DNA from: Arbacia lixula
Taxonomy: Eukaryota; Echinodermata; Echinoidea; Arbacioida; Arbaciidae
Direction of reading: 5' to 3'
Length of the DNA: 64,000 nt
Assembly: GCA_963669155.1 (NCBI GenBank)
Contig: OZ022576.1
Span: forward strand, 25,603,335 to 25,667,334
This document shows, one piece after another, positions 20,080-42,000 of this stretch (its first letter is position 1; each line of letters starts with the position of its first letter). The notes beneath the pieces are model-generated. The model ran no database searches, was not told where the DNA came from, and was given only the letters and a program-made list of their open reading frames with translations. The translations under genes and the position numbers were made by a program.

Positions 20080-20645
20080 TTCCTTTTCACTCCATATCCC
20101 GTTTTGAAAAAAAAAATGAACGCGACATCACTTGTGACGTCACCATGTCATCGCAACTTTATTCATCGGTCTCCGTTTTCGCTTTTGGCGTGAACGAGTA
20201 CAAGGAGGAAAAGGTGTCACTGAAGCAGTCACCTTATTCCTGCTCGTTTGTGAAAAACAAACGCGACAACCCATTAATGCGGGCTTCTTGACGTCACCGT
20301 ATCCTCGTAGCTTTATTTTCAATGCGAGACTCCGATTTCGCTTTCGGTGTGAACGGACAAAAGAAGAGAAAGATGTTGCAGCAGCGGTCGACTTTTCTCT
20401 GATCACTTCATATCCAGTTGTGAAAAACGAAACCACAACCCACCAATAGTCTCTTGTGACGTCACACCGCATCCTCACAGCTTCTATGTACTTGTCAGCC
20501 TCCGTTTTCACTTTCGGCGCGAACGAACGCTGCAGCAGTCGACCTTTCTCTTCTCTCCCCATATCCCGTTGTGAAAAAAAAAAAAAAAACAATACGATAA
20601 CCAATAAACGCGAGTCTCTTGTGACGTCACTAAATCATCGCAACT

Positions 20646-29002
<8,357 letters not shown>

Positions 29003-29904
29003 TCCTGAGTGTCAGGTTCACGACACAATAGTATACAACCTTCTGTTGTCTCTTCCTATCTTTCTCGGTTAAGTCGTAGTCAGACAAAAGTTGTTGACAC
29101 AATACGGTGTTCACCCACTTCGTTTACCATTGCATGACTCGCAGAAAATCACAACACTGCTCGGTTAGTATGTTATCCAGATCAGGTCTCATACGCTACT
29201 GATCATTTGACTCGGACTTTCGTTATCTTGACCTAGATTCTAAGTTGTCTCAGTATTCAACCACATTATACAACGTTTTCACTTGGACCTTGTACGGACA
29301 AATTCTTTGGTATGCGCAATCGTTGTTTGATGTTAGTATTTATGAATAGAACGCTTTATCATATCTATCCGTTCAACCATAGAGAAGTCACTGTCCACTA
29401 TCAGTGGGCGTGGTCTATCAAAGATAAAAGATGTAACTAGGGTCCCAGTATAGGGGATGCAATGATCAGTCGGTCAACATGAGTCTTTAAAACTGGAGAC
29501 TATATTTTCCTGCAAAGGTTTGTACAGGCCTCGATACGACTGTCTGGCAAATCAGCGAGTCTAGCACAAAGTGCAGATGCAGGCACAAGTCATGTTTAAA
29601 GACAGTATCAAATTGAGTCTGTGACTGTAGAATAGGTAAGCAAGGTCGTTGTGTTAGCTTGGGTAGCCTAACACGGCCGAAGTATACAAAACTCGCAACT
29701 TCCTTATCAAGGTGGCGTGTCCTCTTTAACAAGCAAAACAATTGTGAAAATACCACATCATGAAATAGAAGAAAATACTGTTTGAAAACTTGCATCACAA
29801 TATAGACACTCAAATGTAGTGGTTATAGTGACCGCTACATTTCATCTATTAAAGGGAATAGACTGTACTGAAAAGACAAAAGGCCTTCAAAAGCCTGAAA
29901 AGCC

Positions 29905-30045
29905 TGGGTTTGTAATTTAATCACTATTACTCCAAATGTGGATCATTTGAGTGCAAGTAACTTTCAGCAAGTTTCTAAAATGGACAATACATGAATAAAA
30001 GACCACTGGTAAGAAGATTGCTCATGATCACTCTTTTGAAGGATA
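29905..30045 (+). repeat. Three-copy interspersed repeat, copy C
   Basis: Same orientation as 6853-7040, sharing AATTTAATCACTA, TTTCTAAAATGGACAATACA and AAGAAGATTGCTCATGATCA. Confidence 0.75.
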
Positions 30046-30835
30046 TATTATGTAATAGTTCACAAACTAGACCGAAAACGTACAAACTATTGTAGTTGTG
30101 GTTTATACAATGTTTACAAAAATGTTTACAAAAATGTTTTGTCTGCAAACGGTATAGACTACCATTGAGTAAGCGGGAAACTGGTCACTTGGTTGTGTTC
30201 AGGGTAGTAAAGACGAATGTACAAGTACCTGTTAATAGGGTTCTTGCTGGTAGAGAGAAATCATGGCCAGCATGAAGTGGATGGTAAAAAAAAAACAGCT
30301 CTTGACCTTTGAATATTGCCGACTTGGGGCAGAGAAAATGAGGTGGACTATTTACCGACTGCTTTTGGTATATCAGGGTAACAAATATGTTCGATACATT
30401 CCGTATTCCAACTATGTTTGGCATTTTCAGTCGGCAGAAGAAAGACCAAAATAATAGCAAGTCATGAAAAAAAAAATCCGATGTATGATGTTTGGCAAAT
30501 GAAGCGTGCAGGACAAAAAATACAACAATCTCACCGTTGCAATTGCGAATGATACGTTTATTTACCCTGCATGAACAGGATGGTGACTGTTCTCATCATG
30601 ATCCGTAATGAATGGGATCCACCATTTCCCCATTATAATCTGTATAAGTCAAGAATGTCAGTCGGTGTTATCAAGGATGTATGATTTTTATGGTATTATA
30701 GTCAAGTGTGGGGCCGAAGGAGGGGGTGGGTGAGTCTCTTATAGTCAAATTTGGATGGAAATATCAGGGAATCGGATACAACACTAGAAATAGGCCTGTA
30801 AGCCATCGACTCACATGCACAAAATGATAACCCCC

Positions 30836-30906
<71 letters not shown>

Positions 30907-31184
30907 ATCTCCCTCGCTTTCCCGACCCCCACCCCTCCCGTTCTCATTGTGCCCAGACTACTATACAATCACTAAAATCGTCAGGCTGTAGCCTTAATCT
31001 CAGACCACATATTTGATGTCAAAATGTAGTTTGTGCCTGCATGCAGACTAGCATCACTACACCTCCCTGCCTACAACTCTGTACGCACCATTGAGGCATT
31101 TTTTGCACTGTGAAAAGCAGGTACATGTTCCATTTACAAAAGTCATGTAACTAGGCAGAAATCAGCAGTATACAATAAGCGATA

Positions 31185-31570
31185 ACGTGTATGATATCTC
31201 AGTCATGGCATCACAAACATTTTCAGGAAAAGTAAACAAAAAAATATCCTTATTTAAGTTTGAAACGCATCATGTTGTCCCTGTCAGCGCGCGATGCGAG
31301 CGTTGCTCCCATTGAACGCGTGCACTGTGGAGCGGACTGTTGGTGGACAACCGCACGACGATCTTCGGTTTCTAGGCTATAGGTTTCGACCCGCCCAAAA
31401 GCTGCTCAAAATCTAGCGATCGCTTTAATTTTGCTTTAAATCAGTGTCCAGCTGTATGATTGGTCGGAAAGTTCTGATAGAGTATATTCTTCCATTTTCC
31501 GTGTTTTTTTTTTAAATATGAAATAGTTTCTTTTTTGGACCTGTAAAAAAGACACCCTGTCTTTAATACA
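31185..31570 (+). repeat. Interspersed repeat shared with 60950-61990
   Basis: Segment 1 (31185-31340, with AACATTTTCAGGAAAAGT and GCACTGTGGAGCGGAC) matches the reverse complement of about 60950-61140; segment 2 (31470-31560, with TATTCTTCCATTTTC and GACACCCTGT) matches the reverse complement of about 61890-61980. Confidence 0.7.
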
Positions 31571-32367
31571 GGTAATTTATCTCCTTCCTTGTTAATACAC
31601 ACCATATTCATAGGGCAGTATGGAGTCTGGCAGATAAGTTAATTACAACAGTGCAACGAAACAGGGCCCGTGGTCACAGAGTACCAGCAAATGAGAGAAA
31701 CGTTATAGTATAAACCTATCTTGATAGATCACATGTTTTACCAGCCAGCTCACATCTATTGACGATTGCTATATGTTTTAATTGGTGTTTAATTCGTGCT
31801 ATGTAAGCATTCTCCTGTCATCGCGCTGAAGTAAATTGAACAACAAGGAAGGCTGGACTGAAATAAATACCCACGTCCTTCTGACAAGGGCTAATGCTCT
31901 TCCTGCCTTCACCATTAATCCCCATTTATCTAGATACCCTCGTCTATACCTGGTTCCACCTCTGTCCCACCCTGTCTCCCTACCTATACACCCGCCATCA
32001 TTGTCCCCATCCACCCTACCCCTTCCCCATCGAAGAAATACTATTAATCTTATTTCCAGGGTTTTTTTTTCTAATACAACCACCATGACCACATGTATAG
32101 AACTGTTTCCAAACGTTTTAGTGAAAGGGATTTTTGAAGTAATTCCAATGATCCATTCTGTAAATGAATGAAATGACTGCATGTTCAAATCCATCTGGTT
32201 CCAAGATTTTTGTCCGACTCGTTTTTCATTCATTTGCAAGATGGATCATCAAATCCACCAATGAAAGCAAAAAGGATGAAGATGGGTAAATGATCTGGGT
32301 GATTATGTAACCAAGAATGTTCGACAAAAGCAGTCAGCACGGTCTGCTCGGCAGTAGGTCGGAAGAA

Positions 32368-32487
32368 GTAAAAAGGGTTAAGATAAAGTAGATTGTATAA
32401 GACCACGTGAATGGAGTTGAGAGGGGTAAAAAAAAAGTAAAAAGGGTTAAGATAAAGTAGATTGTATAAGACCACGTGAATGGAGTT
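32368..32487. repeat. Tandem duplication, 69-bp period
   Basis: A 51-bp segment beginning GTAAAAAGGGTTAAGATAAA and ending GACCACGTGAATGGAGTT occurs twice without visible change, at 32368-32418 and 32437-32487. Confidence 0.9.
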
Positions 32488-34897
32488 TTCTCTCTGCATG
32501 TCCAGTGAAATTATAATAATTGTTTCTATGTGGATACCATGTTGATATGTAACACATATCTCATTCCGAGAGAGGCCTACCTATGTTTAAGACATCACAG
32601 ATTCACCAATTCAAAACGGAACTTGTGTTTTGGCTGAGCACACTATTATACCAAGAAGGGATACATTAACCTCCGCAAGAAGGGCACTTTGGGGTCTTGC
32701 AAAGGAGGGAACTGGAACAGATAACTCGCCATATGTTCGAAGGAGGACCTCTTAGCGATTCCAAAGGATTGCTTCAATCACCTTTAAGTTTAATTGTTCT
32801 CCTTGTTTTAGAATGTATGTTCATGTTTCTTTGTATGGTTGTCACCATTTTTAAAAATCTGATTGAATTTTCTTCCAATAAGAAGGTTACCATTTTCATC
32901 TAGATTGAGTTATATTCTCTTTCTCTCTCTTTCAGATCATTAACTATGTCATTTTACGTATCTAATCTTAGCGTTATGAAACTGATACTAAACAAAATGT
33001 CATAATTGATTTATCGTAAATATCATCAAAACTAAATCTAAATCTGCTTACGAAACCATCTATGTAACTTATTTACCTAACATTTTTTTTCAACCAGGTG
33101 TGAGCCTTTATATAGCATGCGTTATCGCTCGTCCCTATAGTACCAAATTATCACATTTTGTATTTCTATCGTGAATAATGTGATGAGTTTGTCAAGTCGA
33201 TTGATTTGGGTAATAAACTCATCCCTTCATTCATTCATCAGGATATGAAACGTCTGGAAGAAGATTTACCAATCATTTGACAGGAAATGTTTTCATCTTG
33301 GTTTTCATCTTGAGTTAAAAAACATAGCCTTTAATAAGTAACCCAGGTTACTTGAAAAATTGAATTATCATCTACCTCTTTTTGCGAACAAGCGAAGCGA
33401 GTGAGCAGCCATGAAGTAAGTTAAATGGGCACACAATTATTGTGTTGTTTTTTTTTCCTTCACATTTTTTTTAGAAAGGAATATTTTGTTGTCGAGGCAA
33501 TTTGTGTGCGTAAAGGAAATTTGCAAAATGTCCCTTGTACCGACAAAAATACATGTATATCTTGTGCAGACTTATTATTATCGGAAAGCCAATATTGGGT
33601 GGGGGAAGCTGCCCCCCCCCCCCCGCACACACACACACGCATACACGCACACGCACTTTTTTTTTGTTTTTCCATATTCTTTATTTGAAATCATTCCCAT
33701 GATAAAATAAACAATTTCACTATATAACATACAATAACAAATACATAAAAGTAATATTTCTATTGATTCGATAAACACAAATCATATTCCTCTGAAATAA
33801 TAATTATTATATGTATAAATGATAATAAAACAATTCCATAAGAAGGAAATCTTTTCTGATACCTCTCCCCCCCCCCCCCCCCCCCGAACATATCCACTCC
33901 CCACACACGCACCGTCCACACGCACACACACACATACACATATCCAGTGTGGCTAGTGCCCTCTCCCTCCCAATGATGTTCAATCCCTCATGAATCGATG
34001 CCCCTGCACAACGAAGAGCAGCGTCGAACATCGTTTTCAGATCAAGGTCACAGTGCATTCAGTCAAGTGACGTCATGAATTCATCTGTTCTCAACCACAT
34101 GCCAATGATATATTATAGGAATGGCCCGGGAGGAAAGGGCGACAGAGCCGAATGCTTCGAAATTAAAGATATATGCTGTAGATTGTAGAGTAAATGTAAA
34201 TCACTGTAGATGAAAGAGGAGAGTAGAAAGGGTAAATGAAAGAGTAGGCAGTACCCTCTAACATAAGAACTGTTACCGTTAGATTTGGGGTTTGTCGGTT
34301 CGTCTATGAATTTATTTTCACTGCAGACCATTGATTACACAAATATTAACAATTACACGAATTCATACAAATGTTCATCTCATATTGTAGGGGATATAAT
34401 GTTCATCTCATATTGTATGGGATATAATATGGTCGTGATCATAATATGCGCCCCCCCCCCCGCCCCCAATGATAGCTAGCTAGTTTTATCAAAGGGGTAG
34501 GTGGAGAGGAGGTAATCATAATCCCTCGCATTTTCCGTTTTATAATTCTTAATTGCTCTGCTCAATCCATATCGCCGACACTTGAAATCTTCAGCATGTT
34601 GCTGATGTAGGCTTCCTTTTCTCAATGTTATCATCCTATATATTATCTTGTTATCAATGTAGTAAGATCATCAATCTCGCGATCAGCCCATTGCAGCTCA
34701 CCACGGCCGCGCCGCGCAGTAGGGCGTGACAGGCCACGTACAGTTGATAAAAAAAAAAAAAAAAAAGTGAAACCCTCTGTCTCGGCTCTGTCTACGCCGT
34801 CGCATCTCCCTTCGCATCTAGCTACGCCATCACACTTTCACCAGTGTACATCGATCCAAATAGCAACCTCTTTGTCCTGTGACGTCGAGGGTTGAAT

Positions 34898-34908
34898 TAT
34901 ATAAAAGG
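34898..34908 (+). promoter_or_regulatory. TATA box of the gene at 36013
   Basis: TATATAAAAGG, a strong TATA match, lies upstream of a non-coding exon ending at 35220. A TGACGTC half-CRE is 12 bp upstream (34880-34886) and a full TGACGTCA lies about 90 bp downstream (34996-35003), close to an ATGCAAAT octamer (35013-35020). Promoter function is inferred from motifs and from the exon that follows. Confidence 0.55.
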
Positions 34909-34929
34909 CTCGGTCGTGTGTTTGTGACT

Positions 34930-35220
34930 GTTATCTCCGTCTCGCAGAAAATGACAATAGAGCGTGTTGTCTGTTTAGGCATCTCTATAGTGAAGTGACG
35001 TCATACATTATAATGCAAATGAGCTGCCACCCTCGGACATCGCCGAATGTGTTAGTACTGCTGTAATCCTGGAAAATCTCAGCATATCTGCAATTTAAAT
35101 ATTAAGTTGTGAATATATCATTGCAAATTTATCTTGGGGAACTACACATGGATTATCAATAAGGATTACCACATAAACTGCAACATAAGCTATCCATTTA
35201 TCTCAACGTATTTGCTGAAG
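34930..35220 (+). other. Probable non-coding first exon (5' UTR)
   Basis: Placed between the TATA box and a consensus donor (CTGAAG followed by GTAAGAA at 35221). The next exon begins at 36000 after TTTTTTCTGACAG and carries the start codon 13 nt in. The exact 5' end is a guess from TATA spacing. Confidence 0.45.
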
Positions 35221-36012
35221 GTAAGAAGAAATGGGAATTACCGTGGTCCCATGTGTCTGTCTTTGTGTATCTTTTTGAAGAAACAGAGTCACCTTTCGTG
35301 ATCGTGAGTCGATCTAGACTTCTAAGTTCTAGTCGAGATCTACTACTACTGCTGTATATATACACATGTTTAGGTCCACAAGGATTTCATGATATTTAGA
35401 AAAGATGCATGTACAAACTACGTTTATACATCTTCCTGACATTCGTTCATGATAAATTCAAGACGATTAAGCTGGTGGTCACGAGTAACGTTACTGGCGA
35501 AGTAAAAGTTAGATCTACTGTCTACATTACTAGGTTAGACAGGAATAACCGTCTCATTCGGGGGCATTCTTCAAATGACCTTTTTGGGCATACCCCCCAA
35601 ATAGGGCGTTCAGAGGAGCCAGATGCAATCTCAGCGGATCCAACGTCGTATAGAGACTGATTTTTCAGTCTAGATCTAGGTCATCTAGGTCTAGATTAAC
35701 CTAAGGTTATTGGCCTTGTGATCAGATGTAATGCTAGAGGTCTACAATTTACAAATGTATATACCTTGACATTTCAATCGAAAACCTGGGTAGTTTCAAT
35801 GTTTCCTTGAAATCTTCCTAAACTAAATCCTTGACCTCTAATTTATATATTGTATATTACATTGTGTATGAATGACTATTAAAAAAAACATAACAAGTAC
35901 TAATTTGATGCTGATTTATACTTTTGACATACAGACTACAGACAATTGTAATCTGGTAAATCGATAGACGATAATGTTATTCTCTCTTTTTTCTGACAGA
36001 TTGGAGTCAAAG

Positions 36013-39000
36013 ATGGGTTGTTCAGCTTCAGCACCCCCTCCAGCAGCAGCAGTATGTACACTTAAATTGTTCATGTTTATAATTTAGAAACGGTAGAGAT
36101 CCGTAGTGTCGAATTGTGTTTTATTGAAGGGAGATGAATGCCCCCACCACCACCACCACCAATGGGTGAAGCATTCTACATTTTATGCCTGTCATGTTCC
36201 ATTTTTGTGGTCACAGAGAAATTGGCTATTCCAATTTAGCGACTAAAATTTTGTTTAATTTGCAATATCAAGAGCATGTTTGTTATTTTTAATTAAATAT
36301 AGGAGGTGAAAAAGACAAGATTAAAGGTGGCTGGAGGATTTGAGTATATGATGAATTTCAGGTGGAGGGGAATTAAGCAAATCTTGAAGTATCTGCTTAG
36401 AGTACTTTCTTCATTGACTTACAGTACATGTACATTAGATCATCACAATTATATCTTTTCAACAGCTTTGCAGTGCAAACTGGTGACAGTGAATGTTTGT
36501 AATTTGTTATCAGATTCAAAATGTGGAGCAAACAGTGTTTTTTTTCAGAGCTGCAATGTAACCTCTTTGAGAGAATACTCTTACTCTCACCCTCTCCTTT
36601 CTACCTTTTCTCACCCTCTCTCTCTCTGTGAGCAACTCTTATCAGAGTTATTCCAAAAGAATTACCCATTAGTCCTTCTAATTTCTAAGGACGATCACAT
36701 GATGAACCGTGACACTCATTGTATGTCATTTACTCTTCATCTTTGTAATATCAAACAGCGGAACTATCCCAAGCAAGGCAATAGTTCCACCGCAGCCAAA
36801 GCCGGGCCACCGCCCCCACCACCACAGCCCCATCACGCATATCCACAACCACCAGCTCCTCCGCAGCACCAGATGAGAGCACCAGCAGCTCCACCCCCAG
36901 CACAACCAGCGCCCATGCTCCCACCACCTGCTCCTGCACCTGCACCACAGACCAAGACAGATGCTGCGGTAAGAAATGCTGACAAGCTGTGATTGATGAC
37001 AAATAATTGATGTGATTATTTGTATTATTATCATTCATTTGAAATCTTAAATTATTTGGGGAAATGAATTGATGAATACATGTAATCAATTCATTACCCA
37101 AACCAATTTAAGATTTCAAATGAGTTGCATCATTATTTGATGTTTCTTTCATTGCCTTAACCATTTAAAGACTAGATGATAGACATAAGAAATTCGATAA
37201 AGAAAACAATATCACCAGTGATTTATCCGCAATGAGTAACATATTTAGCATTAAGAAAACAATATTGTTACAAATTACTGGTAATTTTTACTTAAATTGT
37301 ATTGATTTTCATTCCTCCCTCCCCCCTCCTTCTCCTATAATCCTTTGATAGTTTCCAAGTCGTGACTCGCCTTTCTCATGACTTTTTCTTTTGGAGTGTC
37401 TCACAACTTTTCAGACCAAATTTGAAAAAATCAGACACAAAATTGATTACATGTACATTTTTCCTGAAAGATATGTGGAGCCGTGCTCACAACATGTTCC
37501 TTCATCTCCATGCAAAATGTTGGGTACTACATGTAATACAACCTTTTGTGGCAGATATATTGGAGACGGGGTGGGGGGGGGGGGGTGCAAAATAGCCCCC
37601 AGTCAAAGCTTGCTCTCAAAAAGCCCAGTCAGAATAGGGTTAAAGGATTGATTCATATTTACCCTCTCTTCCCTTGATCCTTTTGAAAGTTTAACAAATA
37701 TATATTCACTAGAAGAAATATGATTACAGATTGCTGGTCATTTTTTTTGTTTTCTCAATGATGAATCCCCTTTGACACTCTCTCCCACCTTCATTGCCTC
37801 CGTGCAGCCAGAGCATGTTGAGATCACGGAGGCGCTGGTCAACTCTCTGATGGAGCTGGACGGCCAGATTGCTATGCTGGAGAGCCGCAACGTCTTCAAG
37901 CAGCACCAGAACAAAAAGGAGCAGCTGCAGCGGGTCAACGGAGAGGTCCAGGCCATGCACACCAAGCAGCAGCAGCTCGAGGCACAGACGTAAGTCCTCA
38001 TTCTGATCCTGATGCCCATCTCCCTTCAAAGCCTCACATCCCTTTTAGACAGGGTTTACCCTATGAACCTGGTGAACCACCAGGAGTTCAACGGTGAAGA
38101 CATGTTTAATTTCTCGAGCTACTGTTAAGATAAAAAAGCGGAAAAAAGTAGCTGAGCATGAATTTTTTGCTCATCCTGCCCATCTCCTGTCAATTCCTTA
38201 TGCCCCTTTCAGACTGTGTTTGTCTAATCAAGCAAGAGTGAACCACAGGGAGTTCATCAGTGAAGAAAGACAGAACTTAGGTCAGATGAAAATTTTTCCA
38301 GCTTCCTTTCAGACCGGAAGGCTGTGGTAAACAGTCGAAGGCAAATATTCTGCTATAGTGCGGGTGCGAGAAACAGAAAGTGCGTTGTGACACCGCACAC
38401 CCTCAGTTTAGAGCCCTTTTGTGAAAGCTGTGTGTAGTTTAAATGTGGAAAATACAGCCAAACCTCCACAATGTGGTCAGCAATCACATCCATGTTGGCC
38501 ACCAATTAGGATGTATCTATAGAAAGATACAGTTTGTGATTTCAAAGTCTTGATCATTCCTCCAAATTGTTATTTATGTTTATGTAACCAGACAATGAAG
38601 ATCTTAACCACGTGGATGACAGGAACACTTCCAGTCAAGACAAGAGTGTCTATATTTCTTTCAAGATGTGTACATTTCTTGGTTTCCACAGGAGAAAAGA
38701 GTATCAAGATGTGGTGGACTTGCAAGGAAACACATCAGTTCGACAAATGTGGTCACAGCAGCAGTTTGATGCCCAGATGAGCAAGGAACAACAGGTATGT
38801 CAGCAGTTCTCACTCTACATGGAATCCATGTACTGCATGTGTGGAAATGTGTCCAGTGGAATACTGTAGGTGTGTTGTGACTTAATTAAAGACTTACGAC
38901 TGAATTAAAGAGATGGTACAATGTAGTGGGTGGTAAGTACTGGACCCATAATTAATGGAGTACCATTGTGCCATGACCATGTGTTCCATTCGAGTTTGAT

Positions 39001-42000
39001 TTGGGGAAATAACAAAGAAATAACTTAAGTGAGTGTTTTAAAATATATATTTAATTAAACAAATCTCAACCCTGCTGATGACAGCAGAACAGCTCTGTAT
39101 TCATGACAACCTACTACCTATTACCATCAAAGACATTGTGATTTATGATTGCTCAACCAACTACTGGTACAGGTCTAAAATATGAGATCTGTACAGGGCA
39201 GTAGTGTGTACTGTGATGATATTACAATATGCAGAAAGATGCACGTTATTATTCACATTTGTGTGTTCTTGCTATTGGATTACAACTATTCTGTAAAATG
39301 AACCAAATTTGTGAGGATATTCAATAGGATATTTTGTTTACTATCATTGATATAGTATCCTCATTTCCTTTTTCCTTATCTATCTTCCTTATCTTAATGT
39401 GCATTTATTTCTGGATTATTTTGTTTTTATGAATAGATGTCTCGAGAACAGCAGGTATTTGAAGAAATAGAAGTGTGGCATCTTCATGAATATAGAGCAT
39501 CATTAATCCATGAACATATCAAAGTCTATATGATACTGTTGAATCCATGACATATTAATATCAAAGTTTTATGCCTCATCCCATTTCTACCTCATTCCAT
39601 TTCTTTGCCTTAGGCACTAAAATCTAGTGGCTTTATATTCTCAGGTTGTTCATCTCTCCCTTGTGTTTGCTTATTATGCATACCATACCGGTAAAAACAT
39701 GTTCCATTTAAAAGAGGGGACTATGGTCTCATTAGGATACCACACATTGATGGCCAGTTTTTAATTGGTATGTCTTTGTTCTTCATTGCTTTACCATTTC
39801 AGGAAAACTATGTACACAAACATGAGGAAAGAGCATTGTCCCTGAAAACATGTGGTACAATATTATCAGATTTATTTTCAATATGAATGTGATTCTTGGG
39901 CCAAATTTCCAAAACTTCACATCTGATTTAACATTTATTTTGAATACAAATATATGATTCTGGGGCAAATTCTAAATTAAAAAAAAAAAAACATTCTTCT
40001 GTATAAAATGGTATGGTAGAGCTACATGTACCAGGAAGGTTGTTTGTATATTGGAATGCAAAGCAGAGGTATACAAAGTACATGCATCTGCATCAATTCA
40101 TTTGCAGTTATTTGATTTTGGAGTCTATTTTGATTTCTTCCTTGAATTGCATGTGCATGACTGCATGGTTAGTGTGTGATATTTTCTTTTTTGGAGATCA
40201 ATTTGCTTTCTCAAATTACACTAATCTCCAATTATGATATCCAAATACACCCTGATATATTCACATCCAATTATAAGCCCCATGCCACAGGTAATCAATA
40301 TTATTATTGATAACCATGCTTTTAAGACTGTTCTCTTCTGACACATGTGATACATTTAGTACTTAATCTGTCCTTTACTGAGCCCACATATATGCAGGCT
40401 GGCTTTTTTCTACTCAGTCATTAAGCAGTACAACTCACATACAATCTGCTGTTCGGAAAATAGACAACAGGCTATGAATAAACTTCTAGTACCTTACAGG
40501 ACGTAATTAATTCACACCCATTTAGTTTCTTTAGTTCCATGGCAAATTTTGACGTCTCTATTGGACTATGGTTCACAAAGCCAGAAAATATAACCATGAT
40601 CAATGGGTTAAAATTCTAAATGTAAATTACAGTTGTAGCAGATACATATATTTCTGATTTTCAATAAATTTATTCTTAAATATGTTGCTCAAAAGACAAA
40701 TGATCCTTCTCTTGTTAGACACAGGGAAGAGAAACAGTATATTGTCAATGCACACATAGATAGCTATGTCAGCATAAGAACAACATAAAATAACATGATA
40801 ACATTGGGGATTTGTTTATACTCGTTGATCAGCTACATGTACCATCTACCCTGCCCTGTCATTGCTATGTATACATTGACAGGGATACATCCATGACCAA
40901 TCTGAACCTCTTCCATAATCATTTCCTTGATGGCTACCCTACTGTCATGCATCCTGTTTGTGCAAGATTACTGTCTTTAGTATCACATAGAAATCTATGA
41001 ACTTTTCTTGTTGATAACAGGAACTATAGGGTCGATGATTTTTCTTTTTGAGATCAGAGGGAGAGAGATAGAGAGTGGTGTGAAATTTCCTTGTTCATTT
41101 CCCCACTTCACTTTTGTTTGATTCATCAAATTGATTACTCCATGATTAACACTTTCAGTACCACCTCATACAATGGGTACAGTTCATACACACTTGTACC
41201 AGAGTTAGTAAGAGGGTTTCTCCAGAGCTTTGGTTGTAACCCTCGTATTGACACATAATTTATGAATGGGTTTAGAGCTTCTTAGCATGCGTTTTTCATC
41301 TCCATCCCTGACACAGCTTACTGAGTGATGTACACACACTCTAAAACTCTTCACTGTTTTAACTGTTGGCTTCGTTTAATGCCTGTGCAGTGTATTGTCT
41401 CTTTTTGAGACATTCCCTGTTTAAGTACTTGCCCTATCTGCTTTTACATGAATTTGATCATAAACTCATGGGTACATAGGTATGCCAGCCCTTAGCAGCC
41501 ATAAATCATATTTAATATATAACCTGTTTATATGAGAGAAATTGAAATAAAATGAACAAGTGCAAATGTCTAAGTTACTTCCAAGTAAGCAAGAAGATTA
41601 AATATCCATGAACTTAACTGTGTGTATGTGAGTAAACATCTAGCTTGAAGCTATATGCAAATATTCATAAAACTGCAGTTTAAATTCTTCTTATTGGGAC
41701 AATTTTACATCGCCTTGATCACCATGCTTTCGATTGATATATTTCATATACTGAATAATTAGATCATGCTATATTGGTTACCTAAAGGAAGAATAGGACA
41801 TTCTTTCTTTCTTGTAATAAAATCAATGCAAGGAAATAAAAATGCTTGAGTGGTACTGTACATGATATCACTTCATGTTGTCATGGTAACAGGAGTACAT
41901 GGATGCCCTGAACAAGCAAGAGATTCACAAGAAGCAGCTGGCAGGTCTCATCCATCAGCAGGAGCTACTGCAGAGCGAGTCTGCGGCGTTGAAGGCTGAC

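Larger units (their letters stand above)
29003..34879. other. Intergenic region between divergent selenium-binding protein gene and gene at 36013
   Basis: Contains interspersed repeat copy C (29905-30045), a poly-C/(CT)n tract (30829-30905), a repeat shared with 60950-61990 (31185-31570), a 69-bp-period duplication (32368-32487), poly-C runs (33610-33625, 33867-33885) and a poly-A run (34749-34767). The longest open frame (31799-32239, minus) shows no recognisable domain. No gene is supported. Confidence 0.55.

Noticed and set aside
31799-32239. 146-codon minus-strand open frame
   Set aside because: No domain, signal or splice context; composition shows no family resemblance, and the opposite strand is also open over much of it.
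34690-34770. Poly-A run considered as a processed pseudogene or retroposon tail
   Set aside because: No coding or SINE-like body was recognised upstream of it.
36306-36758. Open frame running into exon 2 of the 564-aa gene
   Set aside because: The upstream part looks like intron, and using 36759 as acceptor joins exon 1 (MGCSASAP...) in frame.
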